Assembly: GCA_934402315.1 (NCBI GenBank)
Contig: CAKRTS010000016.1
Span: 1-64,000 of the forward strand
Direction: 5' to 3'
Source of the DNA: an uncultured Acetatifactor sp.
Lineage (GTDB): Bacteria > Bacillota > Clostridia > Lachnospirales > Lachnospiraceae
DNA length: 64,000 nucleotides
Position 1 is the first letter of the stretch, and each line of letters begins with the position of its first letter. The notes under the pieces were generated by a model. It worked only from the letters and a program-made list of their open reading frames with translations, was not told the DNA's origin and ran no database searches. This document shows, one piece after another, positions 16,875 to 26,915 of this stretch. Both the position numbers and the translations under genes were made by a program.

Positions 16875-19800
16875 ATGAAAAATCAGACGGTAAAACAGCA
16901 GGAAATGGAAAACGGAAACGGCGGAAAGCGGAGCGTGGGCGGTCTGCGCAGGGCGGGCAGATTGGCAGCGGCATTTTTGCTTGCGGGCTTCCTTGCGGGT
17001 GCTTCCTTCGGGACACCGGGCATGGACAGCGTAAGCGCGGCGCAGACAATACAGACGCAGGCTGCGGTACTGGAGCTGAGCAAGCTGCCGCTCACAGCGG
17101 ACAACGCCCAGCGCCTTGACTTTACGATCAATGCAAGCAATATGGCCAAGTATGACAATGCGGTTCTGACGGGCAGCTTCTCGGACGAGGAAGGAAATAT
17201 CGCGCGAAAGAGGATCGTGATAGACGGTACGACCGTAAACCTGACGCTACGGGATGTGAGCATCGACCGCAGCGCATGGTACGCCACGACGGCGGCAATC
17301 GAGCTGATCAACGGCGCAAAGCTGAATCTGACGCTGGAGGGGGACAATGTGCTCAAGGGCAGTATCGGAGGCGCCGGCATCGGCGTCGGGGAGGACTGCA
17401 CCCTGACGATCACCGGACAGAGCATGGGAACACTGACAGCGGTAGGCGGCAGTTATTACGGAGGCGCAGCGGGCATCGGCGCCAACGGAACGGGGGCTTA
17501 TGCGGGTAAGCCGAGAGAGGTTATCCAGAAGTTCGGAACCATCATCATAGAGGGCGGCACAGTCAATGCAGAGGGCGGAACCTATTCCTACAGGGGCGTG
17601 CTGGAATCCTCGGGAGCCGGAATCGGCGGCTCCGGCTATGGATCCGAGGGAACCATTATCATTCGGGGCGGCGTTGTCAATGCCGTCGGAGGAACCGGTG
17701 CAGCCGGAATCGGCGGCGGATGCGCCGGTCATGTGGATAAGATCGAGATTACCGGCGGTAAGGTGACTGCCACCGCCGTGGTAGATGGAACCAATTCCAC
17801 AATTCAGGGAGCGGCGATCGGCAGTGGATACAATGGAAACTCTATGGAGGCGATGCCCTGCGGGGAAATTTCCATTATGGGCGGGGAAATCACTGCAGAC
17901 GGAAATATCGGCTATGGAACAGGAGACAACGAATATAATGGCGGCAGCATCCGCATTGGCGGGGAGGCGAAGCTGGATGTCACGGGAACGATAAGCCCCG
18001 ACCCTGAGGGAGTGGCATACACGCTGAATCTCACGGTATATGATCTACAACTGGTGGGACAGCAGACTATTTCCGGAACCGCAGAGTTGAAAAATCAGAA
18101 AAAAACCACGACCTGCACGGTAGCCGGGGCTTCTGCTGCGATCGAGTTAGAATATTTTGCCGAGAGCGAACTGACCGGAAAACAGGATGTCAAGGTAACC
18201 TTGGGAACAGACGAGTATCAGGCACAGGTGGATTTTCAGGAGGGCAGGACCGATTATACCGTACAGATCGGACAGCCGCTGTGCGACACGCGGCTGCGGT
18301 TAGACATCGACTGGAAGTGGACGACGAGAACGCGGAGGGTCACCTATCTCAGTGTCAGGCAGGCGGGCGAGGAGCTTGACCGTCAGAAATATTATGTGGC
18401 AGAGAAGACGGAATGCACCGAATCGAAGGACTATCTTTATCTCCAGATGTATCTTCCGGAGGGAGAGCAGTATGACATCACTGCTGCCATTGAAGATGTA
18501 AATGGCGGAGAGCCTGTGACCGTGAGCGGGCAGACGGTTAAAGACGGTGCAGAAAATGTGATCTATGTTCTGCCCCTCAAGGTGGAACTGATTGATGTGG
18601 ACAATATGGATAATCTGGCGGAGGTCACAGTCTCCGGCAAAAAGGGTATAACGGTACATTATCTGGTAAGCGAAAGTGACCTCAACCTTACGGATGAGGA
18701 GATTCAGGGAAAGGCGGAGGCAGGGGCACTCACAAGCATTACATTGACCACTGGAACGCAGACCTTTTCCGTGGCAGCATCGGACGAAAATAAGGAAGTG
18801 ACCTGCTATGTCATTGCCGAAGGCAGTAATGGTTATTCGAAGGTTTACAGACAGAGCTTCCATTCGGGGAAAATGGCTGCGGTGGAAGCCATGCTGTATA
18901 AGCGCGGCGAGACGGAAGGAATTGCCTATGCCACACTGGATGCCGCAGTCGCGGCGGCACAGAAACCGGAGAATAAGGGCTGTACAGTTCGTCTTCAGGA
19001 GAATATGATCCACAGCGGCACCCTGACCGTGAACGATGGCAGCTTTACGCTGGACGTCAACGGCAGGCAGCTGACGGGGGAGAAAGGCAAGACGCTCCTG
19101 CAGCTTAACGGCGGAAGCCTTACCCTGATGGACAGTGTGGGGGGCGGCAGCATGGTGGGCGGCAAAAGGGTTGGAAGCACCGTTGCGAATATGATCGTTG
19201 CCAACGGCGGCATATTGACCATACAGAACGGTAACTACTGGGTAGACGGAACCGCAAACATGAATGATAAGGGTGCTGTTATTTACACAGCCGAGGGGGC
19301 GAAGCCGGTTGTAAAAATCAAGGATGGCAGCTTTGGAAAGAAGGACCAATGTTCAAAATATGGTTTTTATATGCTGAGCGGTACACTGGAGGTGGAAGGC
19401 GGCACTTTTATCGGAGTAACGAATTATGCAATCAAGAATACCGCGGCGACGATCAGCGGGGGCAAGTTCCAAAGCAATCTTATTCTGAGTCAGGACAATG
19501 CGAAGCTGAGGGGAGGCAGCTTCGCCACGCTCATGGTGGCAAATGAGGCGGGTAAGGTTGAATCAGGGGTAGGAGACTGCAGCCAGCTGCTGGAGGGAAA
19601 GTATGGAGAGAGGTATCAATATCAGAAGAACGGTAAAAAGGTAGACGAGACGCTGGCGAGCGGAAATAGTTTGTTTGATGTCGAGGTTGTCTGCGTGCTG
19701 CCGGAGCTGGATAGAAGCGCCAAAATCACGATTGTTAACGGAGGCACAAGGCAGCCCATGGTCGGGGATACCCTGCAGTGTACATTTGAGCCGTATCCAG

Positions 19801-22800
19801 TCGGAACGCAATGGGATGCGATAGGTACGCCTACCTACAACTGGTACCGTGTGGACGGCGAAGAGACAACGCTTGTGTACACAGGTTCGGGGAGATGGAA
19901 TTATACCTACACCGTGACGGCGGACGACATCGGGACTAGGCTCTATTGTGAGGTGGTGTTGGATAAGTACCAGAGCGTACGCACAGAAGAACCGACGAAA
20001 ACAGTGACAAAGTACAGACTGAACGCCATTACTAACCTGTTCCAACAGAAGCCCACAAAGTATTATACGGGCGAACCGATCACATTGACGGAGGAGGATT
20101 TTGAAGCCGCAGGAGTGGGAGGCAACAATGGGCTGAACCTGAGGTATGGAATCGATTATATTGTCCAAAGATATGAGGACAATACGGAAGTCGGCGACTA
20201 TGCGACTGTGTGGATTGAGGGAATTGGCGAGTATATAAATTCTGCGAGGGGTACCTTCTACATCAAGTATAAGACCATGGATGTCACTCCTGCCGTGAAA
20301 GGGCTGGGAGCGGAAGGCTGGACGAATTGCGCCGAGCTGGTTGCGCCGGAGGGCTATACCATCAGCTTTTCCCAGAAGGACGGCTATGCGGCAAGTATCT
20401 TCTATGACACGGAGACCGGAGCGGACGGTGTTCAGCTGGACTATTATCTGAGGGAGGATGGAACCGGTTATCTCTCCGATATCAAGCAGCTGACGGAGGT
20501 GATTAAGGTAGAGAAGACGGCGCCTGTCTTTACCGGAGAATCCGACGGCATTTCCTTCGGACTGAGTAACTGGAAGAATCTGGAGAAGCCCATTACCTTT
20601 GAACTCAGGGCGCAGTCTGCCCGGATGGCAATCCGCGCCACGGACGCGCTCTCCGGCATACAGACCTATTATTACTATGCCCATCCGGTACAGGATCCTG
20701 TGAATTATCAGGTGCTGACCGCAGAGCAGCTGCGGGAACTGGAGCGGAGCTTTACGGAAGCCACGGACGGCAGGTTTACGCTGGATGCGGACGGCAGCTA
20801 TGTCGTGTACGCCTATGCGGTGGATAATGCGGGCAACCGGAGCGATATCATCTGCTCGGACGGCATTGTCATTGACAACACCGCACCGGGGCTTGTTGCC
20901 TCTGTGCCGGCGGAGAGCATCGGATCAAATGACGCAGACGTTGAATTTACAATGGATGAGGCGGGAACGCTTTACTATTATTATTGTGACAGCAATTCCT
21001 CCCTTGGCGTGAATGCGACACCATCCTTCGATAAACTGGTGGCATTGCCTGGATGTACGCCTGTTTCTGTCTCTGAGGAGCAGGTGTTGCAGAAGCAGAG
21101 CATCCATCTGGAGGGACTGCACTATCATACAGAGTACGCAATCTATCTGGTGACAGAGGATGCGATGAAAAATGTGGGGCAGGTGCAGCGCCTGAATTTC
21201 ACGACGAAGAAACAGCTTCCGGTTCTGAAAGAGAATCCGACGCTTACCGGAGAATACGGTACGAAGGCGGGAGATTTGCAGCTTACCGGTGGCAAAGTCT
21301 GCCAGTCGGACGGAGAGACGGTATTAGAAGGAACGTGGTCTCTGGCGGCGGACAATACGGAGCTTGATCTTGTGCCGGAGGTAGGAGAGGAAAGAACCTA
21401 TCGCGTGATCTTTACGGTGACAAGTGCGGACGGACTGAATGACATCTACGAGGATGTGGCGTGCGACGTCAAGGTAGTAATCACGCCGAAGGACATCAGC
21501 TCCCTTGCGGTGGAGGGTATCGCAGACAGCGAGTACAGCGGCGCGGCGCAGACTCCGGAGCCGGTGGTAAAGTGGACGGACAGCTACAATATGGAGCGGA
21601 CGCTGACAAACGGCACGGACTATCAGGTTTCCTATCGTGACAATGTGCATGCAGGAACAGCGACGGTGAGCATTGTGGGTCAGGGCAATTATCAGGGCGT
21701 ACTTGAGAAGAGCTTTCAGATCAGGCAGGCAAGGAATGAATTTACCTCAGCGTTGACCTGTGCCGGTTACACCTACGCAAAGGATGCGGTACCCGCACCA
21801 AATGTGACGACAAAGTACGGAACGGTGATCTATGAGTATGCAAAGGTACCGGACAACGGAGCTCCGCCGGAAGATGACGCTTACACGACTGAGGTTCCGG
21901 TAAAGGCGGGAGAATGGTGGGTCAGGGCTTATGTGCCGGAGACACCGGATTATACGGCGATGCTCAGCGTAAGCGTGAAATTTGCGATCTCTAAGGCGAA
22001 ATACCGAAATGGGATGCAGTATGGGGAGTATGTGTCCTATAGAGACTGGACGGGCGAAACGGTAACGGTTCCCAGAGATAAGTTTTTTCCGAATCCGCCC
22101 GAGGATTGCGGCAAGATTACCTACAGTGTGAAGGTTGATGACTTCTATAATATTTTAGAAGGAACGGCTGTGGTAGATGAGAACGGAAACCTGTCCTACA
22201 GGCTGAGGCAGGTTACGGCAAGTGAGATAGAAAACGGAACAAAACAGGCATGGATCACTTACAAAATCTTCACGGAAAATTATGAGATTCTCGGAGATTC
22301 GGGCTGGAGGATCGAAGTTGTCGATTGGCTGGAGTTTCAGGGAAGGGATGAGGTGGAAATTGATGGAAGCAATGAGCTGACTTACGGTCAGAAGCTTTCC
22401 GCACTGACCTTAAAGAGCGGGGGAAGCGTCTTCTATGACGTGCACATGAACGAGGTAGAGGGCAGCTTTGAATGGCTGGAACCGGAGAGCGTGCCTGCCG
22501 TCGGAACGACATCGGCGACCTATTACCTCCGTCATTCGGTGAAGGAAAGCTACAAGACATATCAGAACCAGATTGCTATTACCGTTGTTCCCGCAGAGCC
22601 GAAAGCGAAAGCACCTGTTCTGGATGACAGCTTAAGCATTATTTATGATGGAGTGAAGACGCTCGGCGAGCTTGTGCCGATGAGCGGCTATGCACCGGCG
22701 AACAGCGCGGGCGCGGCCGGCGGTATCTGGACGGGCGGCGCTGTGACATGGACGGTCGGAGACAATGAGGTGACCGTGGATGGCAGCTGGAGCTGGGAGA

Positions 22801-24545
22801 ACCCGGACATCGTACCGACGGTGGATAACGAGGGCTATGTGGCTGTCTTTACACCGACGGATGATGTAAACTATAAGCCGACGACGGCAGTGGTAACGCT
22901 CGCGCTTGGAAAGGCAACGCCTGAGATCACGGAGAAGCCGACGGCGGCAGCGATCACCTACGGACAGACACTTGCGGAGAGCCAGCTGAGCGGAGGCACC
23001 GGAAACGTAGCCGGAACCTTCGCATGGAAGGACGGGACGGTGAGGCCTTCCGTTTCCGATGGCGACGCAACGCCGTATGAGGTGGTATTTACTTCGTCGG
23101 ACAGCAACTGGGGCACGGCGGAGACGACAGTGACCCTTAAGGTCAACAAGGCACTCTGCCCGCAGAATACGCCGCAGACGGCAATGGCGCCCGCGCACAG
23201 TGTAAAGACGGTCGGAGAGGCAGCTCTGCCGCAGGACTGGAGCTGGGAAGAAGCGGATGCCGCGCTGGAACTGATCGATGAGACAGCGGTGACTGCAACG
23301 GCAGTTTATAACGGAAGCGATAAGGGCAATTATGAGATCGAGAGCGTTGAGATCGTGCTGACGCGGAGCAGATGTGAGCATGCACTGACGATGGTGAGCG
23401 GAGCGGTGGATGCGACCTGTAAGGCGGAGGGCTATACCGGAGATACGGTATGTACGGAGTGCGGCATAACGCTGTCCGTGGGAACAGCGATCCCGAAGAC
23501 GGCGCACAGCTATACAAGCACTGTGACGAAGGAGGCAACCACGGAGGAAGAGGGAGTTTTGACCTATACCTGCAGCGAGTGCGGACACAGTTACACGGAG
23601 ACGATCGCAAAGCTGGCACCGACACCTGCGCCGACCCCGGAGCAGACGCCGGCCCCGACAGCAACCCCGGCACCGACGTCAGCCCCGACAGCAACCCCGG
23701 CACCGACAGCAGCGCCTACAGCAAAGCCCACGGCGACACCGGCACCTAAGCCTTCGATATCACCGGTTCCGGCGACAAAGCCTACAGCGGCACCGACAGC
23801 GGAGCCGACAGGGACGCCTGTGCCGGATGCGGGAATGCCGTACCTCAAGGGAGATGCCGAAAAGAACAGCTGGGAACTGATTGAGAAGCAGCTGGAGAAT
23901 ATGGCGGATAACGATGTTGTCGATGTGGAAATGAACGGTACGACAGTTGTGCCGGGAGATATTTTTGACACCATCAGAGGCAGAAATGTGGCGGTAGTTT
24001 TCCATATGGGAGACGGCATTACCTGGACGGTGAACGGCAGGGATGTCACGGCAGAAAAGGCGAAGGATATTGATCTCGGTGTGGTGTTCGGCGCGGAAGC
24101 CGGAAGGACGATTCCGGTCGAGGTCATCAACAATGTTACCGGAGAGAGATATTCTGTCAATATGACGCTGGCGTATGACGGTGAGTTTGGATTCAAGGCG
24201 ACGCTTGCTGTGAATATGGATAAGAAGAATGCCGGACTCTTTGCGAACCTGTTCTATTATAACGAATCGACCGGCGGGCTGGAATTTATCTGTGCCGGTG
24301 AGATAGACAGTGAGGGAGAGGTCGGTCTGACCTTCACACATGCCTCGGACTACACAATCATCGTTGACAGACAGTCGATGGAGCCCGGAGCCATTGAAGA
24401 TCCGGTGAATCCGGCGGCTGCGGAGGAAGTAAGTGCAGCCGGCAGCTTCCACCCGGCATGGGTGCTTCTGACCGCGCTGGCGGTGATTGTTCTCGGAGCA
24501 GGAGGCTTCCTGTTTGTGAGGGCGAGAAAAGGAGCAGAAGAATAA
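16875..24545 (+). CDS. Giant surface protein (about 2,556 aa) with beta-helix, Ig/MBG-like repeats and C-terminal membrane anchor
   Basis: A signal peptide with a long basic lead and the core LAAAFLLAGFLAGASF precedes a parallel-beta-helix-like region (encoded about 17330-17960) of Gly-Gly repeats such as GAGIGGSGYG and IRGGVVNAVGG, as in carbohydrate-binding-domain surface proteins. Ig/MBG-like modules follow, including two with ITYGQTL-type openings. Then come two CxxC-containing blocks (TVCTECG and TYTCSECGHSYT), a TPAPT-rich stalk (encoded 23617-23820), a globular domain and a final membrane helix with basic tail (VLLTALAVIVLGAGGFLFV). No LPXTG motif is present, so anchoring is by the membrane helix. 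Start at 16875 has AGGAAG upstream; overlapping starts at 16803-16860 are possible. Likely an adhesin or glycan-binding protein; ligand unknown. Confidence 0.75.
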   Translation: MKNQTVKQQEMENGNGGKRSVGGLRRAGRLAAAFLLAGFLAGASFGTPGMDSVSAAQTIQTQAAVLELSKLPLTADNAQRLDFTINASNMAKYDNAVLTGSFSDEEGNIARKRIVIDGTTVNLTLRDVSIDRSAWYATTAAIELINGAKLNLTLEGDNVLKGSIGGAGIGVGEDCTLTITGQSMGTLTAVGGSYYGGAAGIGANGTGAYAGKPREVIQKFGTIIIEGGTVNAEGGTYSYRGVLESSGAGIGGSGYGSEGTIIIRGGVVNAVGGTGAAGIGGGCAGHVDKIEITGGKVTATAVVDGTNSTIQGAAIGSGYNGNSMEAMPCGEISIMGGEITADGNIGYGTGDNEYNGGSIRIGGEAKLDVTGTISPDPEGVAYTLNLTVYDLQLVGQQTISGTAELKNQKKTTTCTVAGASAAIELEYFAESELTGKQDVKVTLGTDEYQAQVDFQEGRTDYTVQIGQPLCDTRLRLDIDWKWTTRTRRVTYLSVRQAGEELDRQKYYVAEKTECTESKDYLYLQMYLPEGEQYDITAAIEDVNGGEPVTVSGQTVKDGAENVIYVLPLKVELIDVDNMDNLAEVTVSGKKGITVHYLVSESDLNLTDEEIQGKAEAGALTSITLTTGTQTFSVAASDENKEVTCYVIAEGSNGYSKVYRQSFHSGKMAAVEAMLYKRGETEGIAYATLDAAVAAAQKPENKGCTVRLQENMIHSGTLTVNDGSFTLDVNGRQLTGEKGKTLLQLNGGSLTLMDSVGGGSMVGGKRVGSTVANMIVANGGILTIQNGNYWVDGTANMNDKGAVIYTAEGAKPVVKIKDGSFGKKDQCSKYGFYMLSGTLEVEGGTFIGVTNYAIKNTAATISGGKFQSNLILSQDNAKLRGGSFATLMVANEAGKVESGVGDCSQLLEGKYGERYQYQKNGKKVDETLASGNSLFDVEVVCVLPELDRSAKITIVNGGTRQPMVGDTLQCTFEPYPVGTQWDAIGTPTYNWYRVDGEETTLVYTGSGRWNYTYTVTADDIGTRLYCEVVLDKYQSVRTEEPTKTVTKYRLNAITNLFQQKPTKYYTGEPITLTEEDFEAAGVGGNNGLNLRYGIDYIVQRYEDNTEVGDYATVWIEGIGEYINSARGTFYIKYKTMDVTPAVKGLGAEGWTNCAELVAPEGYTISFSQKDGYAASIFYDTETGADGVQLDYYLREDGTGYLSDIKQLTEVIKVEKTAPVFTGESDGISFGLSNWKNLEKPITFELRAQSARMAIRATDALSGIQTYYYYAHPVQDPVNYQVLTAEQLRELERSFTEATDGRFTLDADGSYVVYAYAVDNAGNRSDIICSDGIVIDNTAPGLVASVPAESIGSNDADVEFTMDEAGTLYYYYCDSNSSLGVNATPSFDKLVALPGCTPVSVSEEQVLQKQSIHLEGLHYHTEYAIYLVTEDAMKNVGQVQRLNFTTKKQLPVLKENPTLTGEYGTKAGDLQLTGGKVCQSDGETVLEGTWSLAADNTELDLVPEVGEERTYRVIFTVTSADGLNDIYEDVACDVKVVITPKDISSLAVEGIADSEYSGAAQTPEPVVKWTDSYNMERTLTNGTDYQVSYRDNVHAGTATVSIVGQGNYQGVLEKSFQIRQARNEFTSALTCAGYTYAKDAVPAPNVTTKYGTVIYEYAKVPDNGAPPEDDAYTTEVPVKAGEWWVRAYVPETPDYTAMLSVSVKFAISKAKYRNGMQYGEYVSYRDWTGETVTVPRDKFFPNPPEDCGKITYSVKVDDFYNILEGTAVVDENGNLSYRLRQVTASEIENGTKQAWITYKIFTENYEILGDSGWRIEVVDWLEFQGRDEVEIDGSNELTYGQKLSALTLKSGGSVFYDVHMNEVEGSFEWLEPESVPAVGTTSATYYLRHSVKESYKTYQNQIAITVVPAEPKAKAPVLDDSLSIIYDGVKTLGELVPMSGYAPANSAGAAGGIWTGGAVTWTVGDNEVTVDGSWSWENPDIVPTVDNEGYVAVFTPTDDVNYKPTTAVVTLALGKATPEITEKPTAAAITYGQTLAESQLSGGTGNVAGTFAWKDGTVRPSVSDGDATPYEVVFTSSDSNWGTAETTVTLKVNKALCPQNTPQTAMAPAHSVKTVGEAALPQDWSWEEADAALELIDETAVTATAVYNGSDKGNYEIESVEIVLTRSRCEHALTMVSGAVDATCKAEGYTGDTVCTECGITLSVGTAIPKTAHSYTSTVTKEATTEEEGVLTYTCSECGHSYTETIAKLAPTPAPTPEQTPAPTATPAPTSAPTATPAPTAAPTAKPTATPAPKPSISPVPATKPTAAPTAEPTGTPVPDAGMPYLKGDAEKNSWELIEKQLENMADNDVVDVEMNGTTVVPGDIFDTIRGRNVAVVFHMGDGITWTVNGRDVTAEKAKDIDLGVVFGAEAGRTIPVEVINNVTGERYSVNMTLAYDGEFGFKATLAVNMDKKNAGLFANLFYYNESTGGLEFICAGEIDSEGEVGLTFTHASDYTIIVDRQSMEPGAIEDPVNPAAAEEVSAAGSFHPAWVLLTALAVIVLGAGGFLFVRARKGAEE

Positions 24546-24548
24546 AGA

Positions 24549-25853
24549 TTATTTCTGGATGACAATATCGATCGTAAAACAATCGGCGGTGTGGGAGAAT
24601 TTAGCCATGCCGCCGTATTTTTCTGCCACGGTGGCGATGGAGGTCAGCCCGATGCCGGAGCCGCCCTTATGGGTGGAGAGGTAAGAGCCGTCCTTTTGCT
24701 TTACAAAGCCGTCAAAGCTGTTTGCGGAGATGATATAGAGACAGCTGTCGTGCCGGGTCTGGATCGTTAAATTGTGATATCTTTTCTCCGGCGGAAGGGT
24801 CTGGCAGCCGTAATATACATTTTCCAGCAGGTTGCCGAGAAGGCCGCAGAGCTCGGTGTCCGTGATCTGAAGGTTATTCGGGAGACTGATCTTCCAGCTG
24901 CGGCGGATTCCGTCAGCGTCCATTCTCGGCGCATAATAATTCAGCAGGGCATTGACCGGAATGTTCAGGCAATAGGTCGTCAGGGACTCCGGGAGGGAGG
25001 AAATGTACTCCGAAAGATGGCTTGTCAGCGCCTCGTAATCCTTATCCTGTGCCATCTGGGCGATGGTTAAGAGCTGCTGGCGGAAATCATGGCGCTGCCT
25101 CGAGGATTCCGTGATGTAGCGCTGCTGTGCGAGATAGTGGCCTTCCTGCATCTCGAAGAAACGGATGCGCTCCCTGTCCTGGGAACTCCGGCGAAGCTCT
25201 ACCGTCATCATATAGAAGATCACATAGATGACATTGAACAGGAAGAATGCGAGGGCTATGTAGATAAGATAGATCGAGTAGACCCGGTTGACATACATGG
25301 TTTCGTATTTATGCGGCATTATCATGATGTTGAGCAGGATGAAAAGCAGCGGAATGGGGAGGGCGACACCCCACACGCGGGGAGATTCCAGAAAATCGAC
25401 GAGATTTCCGAGAAAGCGGTAGAAGAACCACGCATAGAGCAGCAGGAACAGGACGCTTATGGCGAACTGGATGCCGCTGACAAGAGGACAATGGGACATA
25501 GAGCCTTCCAGCGGATGCACGCGGCAGTCGACGGCAAGGGCGATCAGCGTGGGAAAAGACATCATAGCCATGACAAGCAGAAAGACGGACGCGTTGGTAC
25601 AGATATGTGTCCTGAGCACCCTGTGATAACAAACGAAAAGTGCTGCCACCAGAGGCAGGAGCACATAGTTAGTCGGAAGGTCGGCAAAGGTGACAAGGGC
25701 GGCGCAGAGCGGTATCAGGACAACAAACAGCCCGCCCGTCACAAGGCACAGCTTCCGGACGGACATGCGCAGCTGGTTCCGCATGGGAAGCAGACACAGC
25801 ACAGCAGCCGGAAGCAGTATCGCAAATGAAAAGATTTCGGATAAATATTTCAT
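24549..25853 (-). CDS. GHKL sensor histidine kinase (AgrC-like)
   Basis: A 434-aa membrane kinase. Six or seven membrane segments cover residues 5-230, followed by a helical linker with the phospho-acceptor histidine in SSRQRHDFRQQLLT (about residue 261) and a GHKL ATPase domain with N-box LLGNLLENV and the G-box HKGGSGIGL near 395. AgrC/LytS-type kinases respond to peptides or envelope signals and pass phosphate to LytTR regulators. The partner gene ends 3 bases inside its start (ATGA overlap). It is convergent with the giant surface-protein gene, with only 3 bases between stops and no terminator visible between them, so read-through antisense is possible. Confidence 0.85.
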   Translation of the reverse strand: MKYLSEIFSFAILLPAAVLCLLPMRNQLRMSVRKLCLVTGGLFVVLIPLCAALVTFADLPTNYVLLPLVAALFVCYHRVLRTHICTNASVFLLVMAMMSFPTLIALAVDCRVHPLEGSMSHCPLVSGIQFAISVLFLLLYAWFFYRFLGNLVDFLESPRVWGVALPIPLLFILLNIMIMPHKYETMYVNRVYSIYLIYIALAFFLFNVIYVIFYMMTVELRRSSQDRERIRFFEMQEGHYLAQQRYITESSRQRHDFRQQLLTIAQMAQDKDYEALTSHLSEYISSLPESLTTYCLNIPVNALLNYYAPRMDADGIRRSWKISLPNNLQITDTELCGLLGNLLENVYYGCQTLPPEKRYHNLTIQTRHDSCLYIISANSFDGFVKQKDGSYLSTHKGGSGIGLTSIATVAEKYGGMAKFSHTADCFTIDIVIQK

Positions 25854-26596
25854 GTGAGCTCATTCCTTTCTGGCATAGAGTTGTGGAATTTTGCAAAATT
25901 GTAATTGTGCCAGGTCTGGGTCAGCTGGCGCAGCTTCCGCTGTGTGACAGAGACAGTCAGACCGTTTTGCAGGAGGCAGGCATTTCCCTGAAAGCCGGTG
26001 ATATGATCCATGTTGACGAGGATTCCGCGGCTGACCAGAAGAAAGCGTCCGTCCTCCTCGACTGGCTTTGTAAAGACAGAGAATGCGGAATAGACGGTGT
26101 ATTCCCTGCCGGAAACGCACTGTACAATCGTGGAATGCCCGGAGGAGGATAAACAGGTGATCTCGCTGTAAAAGAGCCGGATGTCCAGACCGTTTGAGGA
26201 GAAGGAAAGGTAATCCTCGGGCTTCGGGAGAAGCGCAAGGGAATCGGTCAGGCAGGTGAAAAATTTATCCCGGTCAAGCGGCTTTTCGATGTAATCAAAG
26301 GCGTGGACGGAGAAAGCCTGACCCATGTGCTCACCGCTGGAGGTGAGGAAGATCAGCAGCGAGCGGCTGTCGGATTCGCGCATTTTCTTTGCGGTGTCGA
26401 TTCCGCTCATGCCGCCCATGTAAATATCCATGAACACAATGTCATAGGCGTAGGGGACAAACGCGGAGAGAAATGCCTCGCCGCTCTCGAATATATCTAC
26501 CTCAAAATCGGTATGCATTTCCTCGGAGAAGGAAGAAAACAGTCTGTCGGCAAGCTCCCTTTCCGCCGCCGCATCATCGACCAGTGCAAATCGCAT
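25850..26596 (-). CDS. LytTR response regulator (AgrA-like)
   Basis: A 248-aa two-domain regulator. The receiver (residues 1-125) has ALVDDAAAE (acidic pair), the phospho-acceptor in DIVFMDIYMGG (about Asp58), a Thr/Ser in IFLTSSGE and the Lys in YIEKPLD. The LytTR DNA-binding domain (about 135-235) includes ITCLSSSGHSTIVQ and GRFLLVSRGILVNMDHI. It should receive phosphate from the adjacent kinase and bind paired 9-bp sites upstream of targets. I chose the ATG at 26596 because the receiver begins MRFALVDD there; the extension to 26674 adds no recognisable structure. A nearby target could be the giant surface protein or exported peptides elsewhere; none is proven. Confidence 0.85.
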   Translation of the reverse strand: MRFALVDDAAAERELADRLFSSFSEEMHTDFEVDIFESGEAFLSAFVPYAYDIVFMDIYMGGMSGIDTAKKMRESDSRSLLIFLTSSGEHMGQAFSVHAFDYIEKPLDRDKFFTCLTDSLALLPKPEDYLSFSSNGLDIRLFYSEITCLSSSGHSTIVQCVSGREYTVYSAFSVFTKPVEEDGRFLLVSRGILVNMDHITGFQGNACLLQNGLTVSVTQRKLRQLTQTWHNYNFAKFHNSMPERNELT

Positions 26597-26665
26597 CAGA
26601 TTCCACGCTCCTATTCTGTACAGATATTTTGGGAAAATTGCGAAACTCATGTTTTTGCGGGTGAC

Positions 26666-26805
26666 GTTGCACAAGAGGTACAGACCACCGCAGGCACGCT
26701 TTCGCTACCCTCCGCTCGCAGCGGCGCATAAGATGCCAAAGTACGCCATCTAAGCGCCGGCGGCTCCAGAGTGCGCTGCTTGTGGTCAGGTACCTCTTGC
26801 ACAAC
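26666..26805. repeat. Long imperfect palindrome, MITE/REP-like, 140 bp
   Basis: GTTGCACAAGAGGTAC (26666-26681) is repeated perfectly inverted at 26790-26805, and GACCAC/GTGGTC (26683-26688/26782-26787) extends the stem. A second, inner near-palindrome joins GGCGCATAAGATG with CATCTAAGCGCC around 26715-26755. There is no ORF. It lies between the regulator gene and the split peptidase. The shape suggests a non-autonomous mobile repeat or an intergenic structured repeat. Confidence 0.6.
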
Positions 26806-26915
26806 TGTTGCCTGAAAGGTGTGAGTTCCGCAATTCCCTGCTATTGGTGATAGTATATCACAAACGGGAGCATCACGGCATAGATTTTTTTGAGGAGACC
26901 GCATGGGGGAACGGA

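Noticed and set aside
18300..19349. Long minus-strand ORF of 349 codons inside the giant surface-protein gene
   Set aside because: It is the reverse shadow of a GC-rich repeat-containing gene; its translation has no recognisable domain and it has no ribosome site.
22632..23588. Minus-strand ORF of 318 codons
   Set aside because: Antisense to the repeat-rich part of the surface protein, Arg/Cys/His-rich as is typical of shadows.
23617..23820. Short tandem repeats in the surface-protein gene as a non-coding satellite
   Set aside because: They keep the frame and code for a TPAPT-type stalk, so they are part of the protein.
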